From positions 3,038,001-3,102,000 of the forward strand of contig NZ_JBEPOO010000001.1 in NCBI RefSeq assembly GCF_040546815.1: a stretch of 64,000 bases of DNA, read 5' to 3'. A program made the position numbers and the translations under genes. The notes beneath the pieces were generated by a model. It searched no databases. It worked only from the letters and a program-made list of their open reading frames with translations, and was not told where the DNA came from. This DNA is from Devosia sp. 2618. GTDB taxonomy: Bacteria > Pseudomonadota > Alphaproteobacteria > Rhizobiales > Devosiaceae. Below, one piece after another: positions 37,133-45,806 of the stretch; the first letter of the stretch is position 1; every line of letters starts with the position of its first letter.

Positions 37133-38380
37133 CTAACGCAGGGCGTCTACTACTGGTCGGCGATAGATGATCAGGGCTGGTACCACGGCGAGGAGCAGGC
37201 CGAGGGTGACGAGAGTTCCGACCAATGACAGTTCGCGTGTGCCGATTTCGGCGCGCATGGCAACGCCGGTGGATTGCGCCAGAAGGTCCGAGACCAGTGT
37301 TGCCGCGCCCCAACCGAGGACAAGACCCATCAAGGCGCCGGTGACGACGATGGCGGCGACATAGATCCAGACGGTGGTGAAGACAAACAGCGGCGATGCC
37401 CCGAGCGCGCGCAGCACCGCAAAGCGCTGGCGTTGCAGATCGAGGATGGCGACGACACCGGCCAGGATTGCGGCAACCACCAGCGCCTGGGCCGCGAGCG
37501 TCAGCGCACTCATGATGGCCGTTGCATCGCCCAGAAGGGCGTACAGCCCAATGAGCACTTCGGCCGGAAAGAAAGCGGTCGATTGCGGCGTGCGATAGGC
37601 GGCGCGTAGGCCATAGGCGGCGGAGATGTCCTTTGCTTTGACGACTACCGCTGGCAGACCGGGCAAAGCGTCGGCATCGAAAGGCGTACCGATATGGCTG
37701 TCTTGCGGTCGATGGCCGGTGCCCAAGCCATGCGCCAGCCAGTTGTATTCGATGGGAACGACAATTGCGCGGTCCCAGGGCGTGCCAGTGGGCTGCATGC
37801 GGCCCACGACATGCAGATGGGCGTGCTCATGTTCGCCCTGCACGGCTTCACCGGCCTCGAGCGCATCCGCAGCAGCGTCGGCATCGGCGTCAGTCGCGCC
37901 GCCATGGCCGTGCGATACTTCGAGTTCGTCGCCGACTTTGTGCGGCGATAGCGCTCCGACCACTGCCTCATCGAGCGCCTCAAACAGCCGTCCTTCGGCG
38001 AGGCCGCCGGAGAGGTGATCGACAAAAGGCGCGATGGTGCCGACGACGGGATCGGTGCCGATGGCATCGCCAAAGCCGATCGGGGCAACGAAATCGGCTT
38101 CCGGCTCATCAAGCAAAAGGCGCGCTATCGCCGGATCGAGCAGCTGGACAGCGGTCGGGTCGAGATAGACGGTCGAAAACAATACGTCGTTGTGGCTGCC
38201 GGGTGCGGCAATAATCAGATCGAACTTGTCCGCCGCACGTGCGGAGCCAACGCGCAGGGCTCGCTCCTGCGCAGAAATGGCGATACCGAGCGCAACCGCC
38301 AATGCCACGATCACCAGGAACAGGAAAGCGGTGAAGCTGTTACGGCGCAGCGCCGCCAAAGCGATGGGGAACGGGTTCAT
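37133..38380 (-). CDS. FtsX/MacB-type ABC transporter permease with His-rich loop
   Basis: This 415-residue protein has one N-terminal membrane helix (about 15-37), a large periplasmic domain and three C-terminal helices, the FtsX/LolC layout. The periplasmic domain carries an unusual His/Asp/Glu insert at about 157-190 (HGHGG, acidic stretch, GEHEHAHLH) that looks metal-binding. Its ATG overlaps the stop of the ATPase gene by 4 nt. Such systems export or extract from the membrane rather than import; the His loop suggests zinc or another transition metal, which is inference. Confidence 0.88.
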   Translation of the reverse strand: MNPFPIALAALRRNSFTAFLFLVIVALAVALGIAISAQERALRVGSARAADKFDLIIAAPGSHNDVLFSTVYLDPTAVQLLDPAIARLLLDEPEADFVAPIGFGDAIGTDPVVGTIAPFVDHLSGGLAEGRLFEALDEAVVGALSPHKVGDELEVSHGHGGATDADADAAADALEAGEAVQGEHEHAHLHVVGRMQPTGTPWDRAIVVPIEYNWLAHGLGTGHRPQDSHIGTPFDADALPGLPAVVVKAKDISAAYGLRAAYRTPQSTAFFPAEVLIGLYALLGDATAIMSALTLAAQALVVAAILAGVVAILDLQRQRFAVLRALGASPLFVFTTVWIYVAAIVVTGALMGLVLGWGAATLVSDLLAQSTGVAMRAEIGTRELSLVGTLVTLGLLLAVVPALIIYRRPVVDALR

Positions 38381-39045
38381 GCCGACTTCTCCCGACGTCC
38401 ATGGTCGAGCAGCAAGGATTGGTCCGCCAGTGTCTTGAGCGCTGGATCGTGGGTAGCAACGAGCACGGTGCGGCCCTCGTCGTGCGCAAGGCGTTGCAGG
38501 ATGGCGGCGACGGTTTCGCCCGCTGCCGTATCGAGGCTGGCCGTCGGCTCATCGGCAAAGATGATCGACGGGTCGCCAATCAGCGCCCGGGCGATGGCGA
38601 CCCGCTGCTGCTGGCCGCGCGAGAGCTTGGCGACACTATCGCGCTCGGTTGGCACCTCGAGCTGGTGCAACAGCCCCATCGCCCGCTGCCGTTTCGATGC
38701 TGCGGAAAAACGGTCGAGCCAGACCGGCACGAGTACATTGTCCACCGGGCTCATTTCTTCGATGAGATGAAAATTCTGGAAGATGAAACCGGCCTGCTTA
38801 CGGCGCCAGCTGTCGCGTTGGCGTTCGCCCAGTTTGGCGATGTCGGTCTCAGCCCAGATTATGGTTCCCGCATCGGGGCGCAGCAGGCCTGACAGCAGAT
38901 AGAGCAGAGTGGATTTGCCCGAGCCGGAGGCGCCTGAGAGGACGGTCAGCGAGCCCGGCGCTATGGCAAGGGCTGGCAGGTCGATGACGTCGACACCGGC
39001 CAAGGCCAAGCGCAGGCCGGAAACGGCGAGAGATAGTCCCGGCAT
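38377..39045 (-). CDS. ABC transporter ATP-binding protein, LolD/MacB type
   Basis: A 222-residue ATPase with Walker A GASGSGKST (about 37-45), Q-loop FIFQNFHLI, signature LSRGQQQRVAIARAL and Walker B IIFADEPTASLD. The usual LSGGQ is LSRGQ here. The ATG at 39045 gives the normal family length and lies 7 nt after the stop of the Tat-exported protein; a longer reading to 39114 would overlap that gene. It energises the permease encoded next. Confidence 0.92.
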   Translation of the reverse strand: MPGLSLAVSGLRLALAGVDVIDLPALAIAPGSLTVLSGASGSGKSTLLYLLSGLLRPDAGTIIWAETDIAKLGERQRDSWRRKQAGFIFQNFHLIEEMSPVDNVLVPVWLDRFSAASKRQRAMGLLHQLEVPTERDSVAKLSRGQQQRVAIARALIGDPSIIFADEPTASLDTAAGETVAAILQRLAHDEGRTVLVATHDPALKTLADQSLLLDHGRREKSA

Positions 39046-39052
39046 GGCTGGC

Positions 39053-39493
39053 TCAGAGAATGGTGTAGCTGGTGTCGAGCAGGCGCACCTTGCTGACAAA
39101 ACCAGTGGGCTCATCGGTCTCGATGCCCGTGTCGAACGTGCCCTCTACCCGGATGAGATTGGAGAAGCGGGTGAACCTGGTCTCACCGGAGAAATAGGAG
39201 AGCACGATGTCGTTGGGCCAATCCGTCGCGTCATCGCAAAACGGGCACGTCGCCATGGGTGTCTTGGTGAGGACGAAGAAGTTGATCTCGGGCTTGAGGG
39301 GCGGCGCCATATAGCCGGTCATCACGATGCGCTGGCCCTGCAGGGCCAGGGCGGCATCGGACAGGTCCTTGCCGCGCGAATACATGTCGCGGAAGCGCAG
39401 GGACGGAATGTCGGCAAAGGCGGGCGTGGCAAGTCCGAAGGCACCGGCCAGCGTTCCTGTGGCGGCAATGCCAAGAAAATTGCGTCTGTCCAT
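39053..39493 (-). CDS. Small Tat-exported protein with CXXC, DUF3299-like
   Basis: A 146-residue protein with a twin-arginine leader (MDRRNFLGIAATGTLAGAFGLATPAFA). The mature domain has an OB-like beta pattern (IVMTGYMAPPLKPEINFFVL) and a CPFC motif. It resembles small secreted proteins grouped as DUF3299-like; the match is from general form. As the first gene of a three-gene operon with an ABC ATPase and a His-rich permease, it may handle a metal or redox cofactor. The ATG at 39493 is chosen for the leader. Confidence 0.78.
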   Translation of the reverse strand: MDRRNFLGIAATGTLAGAFGLATPAFADIPSLRFRDMYSRGKDLSDAALALQGQRIVMTGYMAPPLKPEINFFVLTKTPMATCPFCDDATDWPNDIVLSYFSGETRFTRFSNLIRVEGTFDTGIETDEPTGFVSKVRLLDTSYTIL

Positions 39494-39592
39494 GATGATC
39501 GTCCTTTTCGGTTTTGCAGCACAGCTGCGGCACTCGGGTCCTGCGGGATTGATGACTGACGCATGTGCCAGTCGCCGCCTCGTCAAAGACGT

Positions 39593-39617
39593 GGGCCGCC
39601 AGCAGCACCGGCGGCCC
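39593..39617 (-). terminator. Terminator-like stem-loop downstream of alkaline phosphatase
   Basis: GGGCCGCC pairs with GGCGGCCC around a 9-nt loop, about 19 nt past the phosphatase stop. Read on the minus strand it is followed by a short T-rich stretch (GTCTTTG). Confidence 0.6.
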
Positions 39618-39635
39618 GTATCAGGTTAGCAAACC

Positions 39636-41162
39636 TTACTTTGCGGCGTTGAACTCGAGAGCCTTGGCCATCACGTGGTAGATCATGTTCTGCTCGATGA
39701 CTCCGTCGAACAGGTAAGCCTGCGGGCCCTGGGCGAAGACGGCAACGTCGTCACCGGCATGGCTTTCCGAACCCATCGGGATCAGCGCCTGCTGCAGGTA
39801 GTCGATGTCGGTGGTGTCGACTGCGGTGAGGTCGGCGCGCTGCAGGGCGGCGCGAACGTCTTCACCCGACATGGTCGAAATGTCGGCACCTTCTTCGAGC
39901 GTCTTGGCGCCGGGGCCATTGTGGTAGCCCAGCGTGGTGTATGGCAGGCCATCGTCGCCCGTACCGGCAATGCCCAGGATCGGGTTGTTGCGGGTCGGGT
40001 AGCCGGCGATGGTGAAGACGTGGCTGTGGTCGGCGGTGAGCAGGATGAGGGTTTCTTCCGGGTTCACGGCGTCAAAGGCAGCCTGAACGGCTTCGGAAAC
40101 AGCAATCGCATCGGTCAAGGCGCGGGCAGCGTTACCGGCGTGGTGAGCGTGATCGACGCGGCCACCCTCAACCATCAGGATGTAGCCGTTTTCGTTCTTT
40201 TCGAGGATCTCGATGGCCTTGGTGGTCATTTCCGAGATCGATGGCTCGCCGCCGGCATCGCTTTTGCGGTCGACTTCATACTGCATGTGCGAGCCGTTAA
40301 AGAGGCCGAGAACGCGGGTCGTGTCGGCGCCCAGGGCGTCGAAGCCTTCCTTGTTCCAGATATACTGGCCGTCATTGTACTTGGCCTGCCAGTCTGCGAT
40401 CAGGTCGCGGTCCTTGCGGGCGCCGGACTTGGTCTCGTCTTCCGGGTCCTTCTGAGTGTCGAGCATGAAATTGGCACGGCCGCCGCCGAAGACGACTTCA
40501 AAGCCATTGCCGAACGACCAGTCGACGAGCTGGGCCGCGATGTCGGCACACTTGCCGACAGCGTCAGCTGGCAGCTTGGTATCGGTTTCCCAATCGCGAC
40601 CGACAGTGTGCGCATAGGCAGCAGCGGGAGTCGCGTGGGTGATGCGGGCGGTGGAAACGACGCCGGTGGCAAGACCGGCTTCTTCGGCCTGCTCGAAAAT
40701 CGACATTGTGGTCGACCCGGCCTGGGTGGAGCAATCTTCGAGCACGGCGTTCTGGTCGACACCGATGGTGCCGTTGAGCGACTTCACGCCCGAGGTGATG
40801 GCGGTTGCCGTTGGGGCCGAGTCGGCCACCTGGCTGTCATGGGTATAGGTCTTGACCAAAGCCGTGTGCGGCAAAAGCTGCTCGAAGGCGAGGCTGTGGG
40901 ACTCTCCGTCAACACCGGCCAGCTGGCCTTCGTGGATACGGGCAGCGGTGATGGTTGGGATGGACAGACCATCGACCACGAAAAGGATGACGTTCTTGGC
41001 CTTGCCGGTATTGGGCTGGATGGCTTCCTTGGCGGCAAGCTGTTCCTGAGCGGCCAAGAAATAGCTGTCATTGGCCTGCGGAAGAGCGGTCTGCGCCAGC
41101 GCCGGAAGGGTAAGGGATAGCGTCGACACGCCAGCGAAAAGGGCTCGGGAGAGCTTGACCAT
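39636..41162 (-). CDS. Alkaline phosphatase (PhoA family)
   Basis: The 508-residue periplasmic enzyme hydrolyses phosphomonoesters. A signal peptide (SRALFAGVSTLSLTLPALA) is cleaved near residue 23. The metal ligand Asp in LFVVDG and the nucleophile Ser115 in ADSAPTATA match the family (DSAATATA-type), and GRVDHAHHAGN and LTADHSHVF hold further Zn/Mg ligands. Four Cys could form disulfides. It is divergent from the phytase-like gene, and a PhoB-like array lies between them, so phosphate-starvation control is likely. Confidence 0.95.
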   Translation of the reverse strand: MVKLSRALFAGVSTLSLTLPALAQTALPQANDSYFLAAQEQLAAKEAIQPNTGKAKNVILFVVDGLSIPTITAARIHEGQLAGVDGESHSLAFEQLLPHTALVKTYTHDSQVADSAPTATAITSGVKSLNGTIGVDQNAVLEDCSTQAGSTTMSIFEQAEEAGLATGVVSTARITHATPAAAYAHTVGRDWETDTKLPADAVGKCADIAAQLVDWSFGNGFEVVFGGGRANFMLDTQKDPEDETKSGARKDRDLIADWQAKYNDGQYIWNKEGFDALGADTTRVLGLFNGSHMQYEVDRKSDAGGEPSISEMTTKAIEILEKNENGYILMVEGGRVDHAHHAGNAARALTDAIAVSEAVQAAFDAVNPEETLILLTADHSHVFTIAGYPTRNNPILGIAGTGDDGLPYTTLGYHNGPGAKTLEEGADISTMSGEDVRAALQRADLTAVDTTDIDYLQQALIPMGSESHAGDDVAVFAQGPQAYLFDGVIEQNMIYHVMAKALEFNAAK

Positions 41163-41311
41163 GAGATGAACCTATCTGTTGAGGCGACCCGCAGGAGCGA
41201 CGGGCAGCGGGCAGGCCGAGCCATAGAGCGGTCATATGACAGGGGTGTGTAATTGAGCAGTTTTGGCCGCCTTGTGACCTTGCCCCAGAGGGCAGCGTGG
41301 CAGCCCTGGCG

Positions 41312-41351
41312 CTGTCATCGGTCAGTCACGCCGCTGTGATGTGCGTGACAT
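41312..41351 (+). promoter_or_regulatory. PhoB-binding (Pho box) array
   Basis: Four direct-repeat-like heptamers start exactly every 11 bp: CTGTCAT (41312), CAGTCAC (41323), CTGTGAT (41334), GTGACAT (41345). The first equals the Pho box half-site; the others match at 5-6 of 7 positions. The array ends 46 nt before the phytase-like ATG, where it would overlap the -35 region. A lone CTGTCAT on the minus strand (41242-41236) faces the alkaline phosphatase gene. Confidence 0.75.
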
Positions 41352-41397
41352 CACCGCTGGTTAGGGCAGTGCGTCCATTATTCCTCTGGAGACTACC

Positions 41398-42711
41398 ATG
41401 CTCAAAGCTCTCGCCCTTGGCGTCAGCCTCAGCCTCCTCGCAACCCTCGCGATGGCTCAAGATACCACTTCTGGCCCGGCAAAGTTCGACGCCATGCTGA
41501 AGGCCCATGCCGAGCTGCCCGCACAGACCTTCCTTCCGGCTCCAGCGGACGCGCCCGCCGGCCTGCAGATGTCGGGCCGCTTCACCTCTGGCACTCGCGT
41601 CGAGACCCCTTATGGCTGGGCCAACCCTGCTTCGGGTATTGCCATGCCATTCCCTGGCCAGCCCCTCCAGGGCATGAGCGGCGTTCGTTCGCTGGGCGAC
41701 GACCGCTTCCTGTTTCTGACGGACAATGGCTATGGCACCAAGGCCAACTCGTCCGACGCCATGCTGATGTTCAATGTCCTCAAAATGGACTGGACCACGG
41801 GCAAGGTTGGTATCGAAAAGACCACCTTCCTCAAGGATCCAAACCGCGTCGTGCCATTCCCGATCATCACCGAGCATAGCGAAAGCCGCTACCTCACCGG
41901 CGCCGATTTCGACCCTGAATCGATCCAGCCCGTTGGCGACAACTTCTGGATCGGCGAAGAATTCGGTCCATGGCTGATCGAAGTCGACGCCGATGGCGTC
42001 GTGCTGCAGGTGGTCAAGTCCAATCCAGGCGGCGTCGACTACAAGTCGCCCGACAACCAGTTCACCGTGCAGCCAGCTGCCGGTTCGGTCGTCACCGGCA
42101 TCAATACCGGCCGCTCGGGCGGTTATGAAGGCATGGCGCTTTCGCTCGATGGCAAGACGCTTTACCCGTTGCTCGAAAAGCCCTTCTTCGACGAAGCCGC
42201 TGGTGCACTCGAAACCGTTGATGGCAAGCCAGTCATCCGCATGCTGGAATTTGACGTCGCCGGCTCGGCCTGGAGCGACAAGATCCGCTACTATCCCCTC
42301 GACGACGCTGGCCACGCCATCGGTGACTTCAACATTTTCGAAGGCACACGCGGCCTGATCATCGAGCGTGACAACAATGAAGGCGACGACGGTCGCGAAA
42401 AGGCCGCGGCCTTCAAGCGCATCTACCTGGTTGATCTGGAACGTGCCGACGAAAACGGCGTGCTCGAAAAGATCGCCTATATCGACCTGATGGCCATCAA
42501 GGACCCCGACGGGATCGCTCCACGCGGCTCCAAGGACGGCGTTTTCACCTTCCCGTTCGTGACCATCGAAAACGTTGACGTGGTCAATCCAACCACCATC
42601 GTCGTCGCTAACGACAACAACTATCCCGGCTCCACTGGCCGCCAGGCCGGTCGCGCCGACGACAACGAGTTCATCCTGCTCGACGTCGCCGACTTCCTCA
42701 AAGCCGAATAA
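41398..42711 (+). CDS. Phytase-like esterase domain protein, secreted
   Basis: A 437-residue periplasmic protein of the 'esterase-like activity of phytase' family. The leader is LKALALGVSLSLLATLAMA, cleaved near residue 20. Typical segments are GVRSLGDDRFLFLTDNGYGTK, DPESIQPVGDNFWIGEEFGPWLIEVD, YEGMALSLDGKTLYPLLEKP and VVANDNNYPGS near the C-terminus, which build a beta-propeller. It probably releases phosphate from organic esters. A Pho-box array lies just upstream and an alkaline phosphatase is divergent. Confidence 0.9.
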   Translation: MLKALALGVSLSLLATLAMAQDTTSGPAKFDAMLKAHAELPAQTFLPAPADAPAGLQMSGRFTSGTRVETPYGWANPASGIAMPFPGQPLQGMSGVRSLGDDRFLFLTDNGYGTKANSSDAMLMFNVLKMDWTTGKVGIEKTTFLKDPNRVVPFPIITEHSESRYLTGADFDPESIQPVGDNFWIGEEFGPWLIEVDADGVVLQVVKSNPGGVDYKSPDNQFTVQPAAGSVVTGINTGRSGGYEGMALSLDGKTLYPLLEKPFFDEAAGALETVDGKPVIRMLEFDVAGSAWSDKIRYYPLDDAGHAIGDFNIFEGTRGLIIERDNNEGDDGREKAAAFKRIYLVDLERADENGVLEKIAYIDLMAIKDPDGIAPRGSKDGVFTFPFVTIENVDVVNPTTIVVANDNNYPGSTGRQAGRADDNEFILLDVADFLKAE

Positions 42712-42730
42712 TCGGGACCAAAACCAGAGA

Positions 42731-42748
42731 AGGGGCCTCGCGGCCCCT
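42731..42748 (+). terminator. Terminator-like stem-loop after the phytase-like gene
   Basis: AGGGGCC pairs with GGCCCCT around TCGC, 19 nt after the stop. Between it and the convergent lacI-type stop (43121) I see about 370 bases with no supportable gene. Confidence 0.65.
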
Positions 42749-43120
42749 CCTCCACTGCCATCGCCGCTCCGCTAAGCTGCCGCCGCAGCGGGTGTCCGCC
42801 AGCCTCTTGGCCATTCCACGAGACGCTGGACAATGCGGCACCCGCCGACGCTTACTTCGGCAGAGCCGCTGCCGTCATCGACCACCGTCACAGGATCAAT
42901 CGCCCGTCCAGCATTGCCGTTTGATGTATCCCCTAAACGCCGCATAGCACCAATGCAAAGACGGGCAGCGCTCTCTTTTAATCAAAGCACCAATCTGTGC
43001 CAAAGCACATGACGGAGGACAATCAAAGATTGCACACGACGTTTAGAGCTTCTCTTGCAGCCCGATCCAGAGCTCCCACTTGTGACGATATATGGTTCCG
43101 CTGCACATTTAGTCTCCGTC

Positions 43121-44170
43121 TCAAGCACTGTCGCGGCTCAGGATTTCGAAGCCTAGTCGGATCGAGCGCGTCTTGTAGGGCTTACCCTGCAGCCGTCCCA
43201 GCATCAATTTACCCGCTTCGATGCCATTTTCTCGTACGGGGAATCTGACCGTTGTTAGCGATGGGGTGATCCATTTCGCGATTGGGGAGTCACCAAATGC
43301 CGAAATAGCCAGCTGCTCCGGCACCCCGATGCCTACGTCTACCGAGTAGCGGATGGCGCCGACCGCGACCTGATGGCCCGCGAACACCACCGCGTCGATC
43401 TCCGGCACCTCGCGCAGGATGGTGCCGACAACCTCCCCCCCCGTCCCCGTCCCCGGGTCACTCGAAATCTCATAATGACGTGGTGGCGCAAGCCCTGCTC
43501 CCTCGCAGACTTTGCTCAATCCCTGAAAGCGGGCGATCATGCGGCTGTCGTCCAGCCCGGTATGTCCGACATAGGCGAAGTGCCGCCGTCCACGCGCGAT
43601 AAGATATTGCCCCAAGGATGCGCCCGCATCGAAGTTGGACGAGCCGACCGCCATGTCAGGCGGCTCCGGATTGAAGTCGAACATCTCGACCATTGGCGTG
43701 CGCGAGCGAGCCAGCAATTCCAGGCATTCGTCGGAATGATCGCGTCCGGTCAACAAGATGCCATCAACCCTATGGCCGAGGAATGTACGCACAAGTTCGA
43801 GTTCGCTCTTTTTGGAAAAGTGCGAATTGCCCAGCAGAACCTGATAGCCGGCAGGCTCCAGAATGTCCGTTGCTCCCTGCAGCACCATGCCGTGTATGGG
43901 ATTGGCAATGGTAGGCACGACAACGCCAATCACCATCGACCGCGCCGAGGCCAAACTCGATGCCAGCCGGTTCGGAATGTAGCCCATGCGGTCGGCAATT
44001 CTGAGGACGTGCTCACGGGTTTTTTCAGAAACGCGCGCAGGGTTATTGATGCAGCGCGATACGGTGATGGTCGACACCCCAGCCGCCTCGGCAACTTCCT
44101 GCAGGCGAACCGACGACGATTCAGCTTCGAAATCGGCCATCTCGGCATCTCTTGACGAATGATCGGTCAT
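43121..44170 (-). CDS. LacI-family transcriptional regulator (rhamnose-like operon)
   Basis: A 349-residue repressor. The helix-turn-helix is VRLQEVAEAAGVSTITVSRCINNPARVSEKTREHVLRIA, then the hinge with LASSLAS and a sugar-binding core domain (VVVPTIANPIHGMVLQGA, ILLTGRDHSDECLELL, DAVVFAGHQVAVGAI). The N-terminus is of the gluconate-regulator subgroup. The start is ATG 44170 or ATG 44140, the latter with AAGAG upstream. It is divergent from the oxidoreductase gene heading the deoxysugar operon; two operator-like sites lie in the shared region. Confidence 0.92.
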   Translation of the reverse strand: MTDHSSRDAEMADFEAESSSVRLQEVAEAAGVSTITVSRCINNPARVSEKTREHVLRIADRMGYIPNRLASSLASARSMVIGVVVPTIANPIHGMVLQGATDILEPAGYQVLLGNSHFSKKSELELVRTFLGHRVDGILLTGRDHSDECLELLARSRTPMVEMFDFNPEPPDMAVGSSNFDAGASLGQYLIARGRRHFAYVGHTGLDDSRMIARFQGLSKVCEGAGLAPPRHYEISSDPGTGTGGEVVGTILREVPEIDAVVFAGHQVAVGAIRYSVDVGIGVPEQLAISAFGDSPIAKWITPSLTTVRFPVRENGIEAGKLMLGRLQGKPYKTRSIRLGFEILSRDSA

Positions 44171-44186
44171 GGTGGTACTCGGTTTG

Positions 44187-44202
44187 TGGACAGCGCTATC
44201 CA
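44187..44202. promoter_or_regulatory. LacI-type operator 1
   Basis: TGGACAGCGCTATCCA is a 16-bp palindrome with one mismatched pair around an AGCGCT core, a common LacI-family operator form in alphaproteobacteria. It lies 16 nt upstream of the lacI-type start codon, where it would allow autoregulation. Confidence 0.72.
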
Positions 44203-44306
44203 TGCGCCATCCACTTCCTTGTACGACACGATACAAGCCTTCGCAACGGCCGCATCGTTGAACTACACGGGTTCTGCGAATCGGCAGGCTATGAACTGCC
44301 AAAACA

Positions 44307-44322
44307 TGGACAGCGCTAACAT
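44307..44322. promoter_or_regulatory. LacI-type operator 2 (half-conserved copy)
   Basis: TGGACAGCGCTAACAT repeats the first 12 bases of operator 1, and both copies are followed by ATGCGC. It sits 120 bp from operator 1 and 19 nt before the start of the oxidoreductase gene. Two sites at this distance could be bridged by a tetrameric or looped repressor. Confidence 0.6.
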
Positions 44323-44341
44323 GCGCAACGAGGGGGCAGAC

Positions 44342-45403
44342 ATGACAGAGAAACGCTTGCGCGCTGCCGTCATCGGGGCCGGCTGGTATGCCGCCCAAAA
44401 CCACATCCCCGCGCTTGCCACCCGCAGCGAAATCGAACTCGACGGCATTTGCAGGTTGGGCTCAGACGAACTCGAGCGTGCGAGGGCCCATTTCGGTTTC
44501 GCATTCGCCTCTGAGGATTTCACAGCGGTTCTGGCTCGGAAGCCTGACCTCGTCGTCATTGCGTCCCCACACCACCTCCATTTCGAGCAGGCCCGCATGG
44601 CGCTCGAAGGCGGCGCACATGTGCTTTGCGAAAAGCCGATGACCATCAACCCAGAGCACGCCTGGGAGCTGGTCCGCATCGCCCGGACCCATGACAGGCA
44701 CCTCGTATTGGCCAATGGCTACAACTACCTCGATCAGGTGAACGCACTGCGCCAACGCATAGAACATGGCGCCATCGGCCGCATAGAGCATGTGATGACC
44801 ACCTTCATCTCTGCCACGCGCGACGTATTTGCCGGGGATCACGGCCTCGACGCCTGGCAGACTTCGTTCTTCCGGCCAGACCGATCCACTTGGCAAGACC
44901 CATTGCAGGGCGGCGGATTTGCCTATGGCCAGCTCTCCCATTCGCTAGCGCTCCTCTACTTCCTCACCGGACTCAGCCCGGAAACCGTGTCGGCCCATAG
45001 CGCTATGCATGAAGGCGTCGATCTGGCCAATGCGGCCACCATTCGGCTTGGCAATGGCGCCGTCGCCTCCATTTCGGGCGCTGCGGCCATGCCGCAGGGT
45101 GCGCGCGGCCTCATGCGTCTGTTCCTCACCGGCACCGAGGGGATGATGACGGTCGAGTTCGACCGCGATTTTTGCGAGATCCGCCGTCATGACGGGCGCA
45201 ACGAGGTGCTCGATATTGCGCCCGGCGCCTGGATCTACAATTGCAAGGGTCCGGTTAATGCCTTGGTCGACCTCGCCCTGGGGCGGGGTGAGAACCTGTC
45301 GCCGGCCCATATCGGCGCCCGTACCACTGCAACCATCGCGGCCATGCTCTCCTCAAGCAAGGCAAATGGCTCTGCCGTCCCCATCATACAAGGAGTCGTG
45401 TGA
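44342..45403 (+). CDS. Gfo/Idh/MocA-family oxidoreductase
   Basis: A 353-residue NAD(P)-dependent sugar oxidoreductase. The N-terminal Rossmann motif is AAVIGAGWYAAQNHIPAL, then DLVVIASPHHLHFEQA and the signature GGAHVLCEKPM with the catalytic Lys. ATG 44342 is preceded by GAGGGGG; an in-frame ATG seven codons earlier and a longer upstream reading lack such a site. It heads an operon for a rhamnose-like sugar and may perform the initial sugar oxidation or interconvert an intermediate. Confidence 0.92.
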   Translation: MTEKRLRAAVIGAGWYAAQNHIPALATRSEIELDGICRLGSDELERARAHFGFAFASEDFTAVLARKPDLVVIASPHHLHFEQARMALEGGAHVLCEKPMTINPEHAWELVRIARTHDRHLVLANGYNYLDQVNALRQRIEHGAIGRIEHVMTTFISATRDVFAGDHGLDAWQTSFFRPDRSTWQDPLQGGGFAYGQLSHSLALLYFLTGLSPETVSAHSAMHEGVDLANAATIRLGNGAVASISGAAAMPQGARGLMRLFLTGTEGMMTVEFDRDFCEIRRHDGRNEVLDIAPGAWIYNCKGPVNALVDLALGRGENLSPAHIGARTTATIAAMLSSSKANGSAVPIIQGVV

Positions 45404-45732
45404 TGGACGATTGGACAAGCCTTCACAGCCAGGCCTTCATCCTGACCATCCGCCCTGGCCAGGTCGCAGAATATCGTCGCCGCCATGACGAAATCTGGCC
45501 CGAAATGCTTGCGGCGCTCAGGGCCTCAGGGATCGTCCACTACGAGATTTTCCTGCATGAACCGAGCCATTGCGTATTCGGTCACATGCTCCGCACGCAC
45601 GCGCCTGACCCTGCCGCTCCCGTCGATCCGGTGATGCTGCGCTGGCGGGAGTTCATGGCCGACGTCCTCGAAATGGAGGACGACCAGCCGCGGCGCGAGG
45701 CTATCGAGAGAGTTTTTCATCTGACTGCCTGA
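45403..45732 (+). CDS. rhaM: L-rhamnose mutarotase family protein
   Basis: The 109-residue protein fits the RhaM family that interconverts alpha and beta anomers of L-rhamnose or L-fucose. It shows FILTIRPGQVAEYRRRHDEIWPEM with the active-site His, IVHYEIFL, and the C-terminal WREFMADVLEME. Its ATG overlaps the previous stop (TGATG), with AAGGAG upstream. Its presence is strong evidence that the operon handles a 6-deoxyhexose. Confidence 0.9.
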   Translation: MDDWTSLHSQAFILTIRPGQVAEYRRRHDEIWPEMLAALRASGIVHYEIFLHEPSHCVFGHMLRTHAPDPAAPVDPVMLRWREFMADVLEMEDDQPRREAIERVFHLTA

Positions 45733-45806
45733 AGCCATTCAGCTCCGGGCCAAGCTGCACCCGCATGGGCACGACGAAGGCCCAATGCACCAACTGGGAG
45801 GATATT

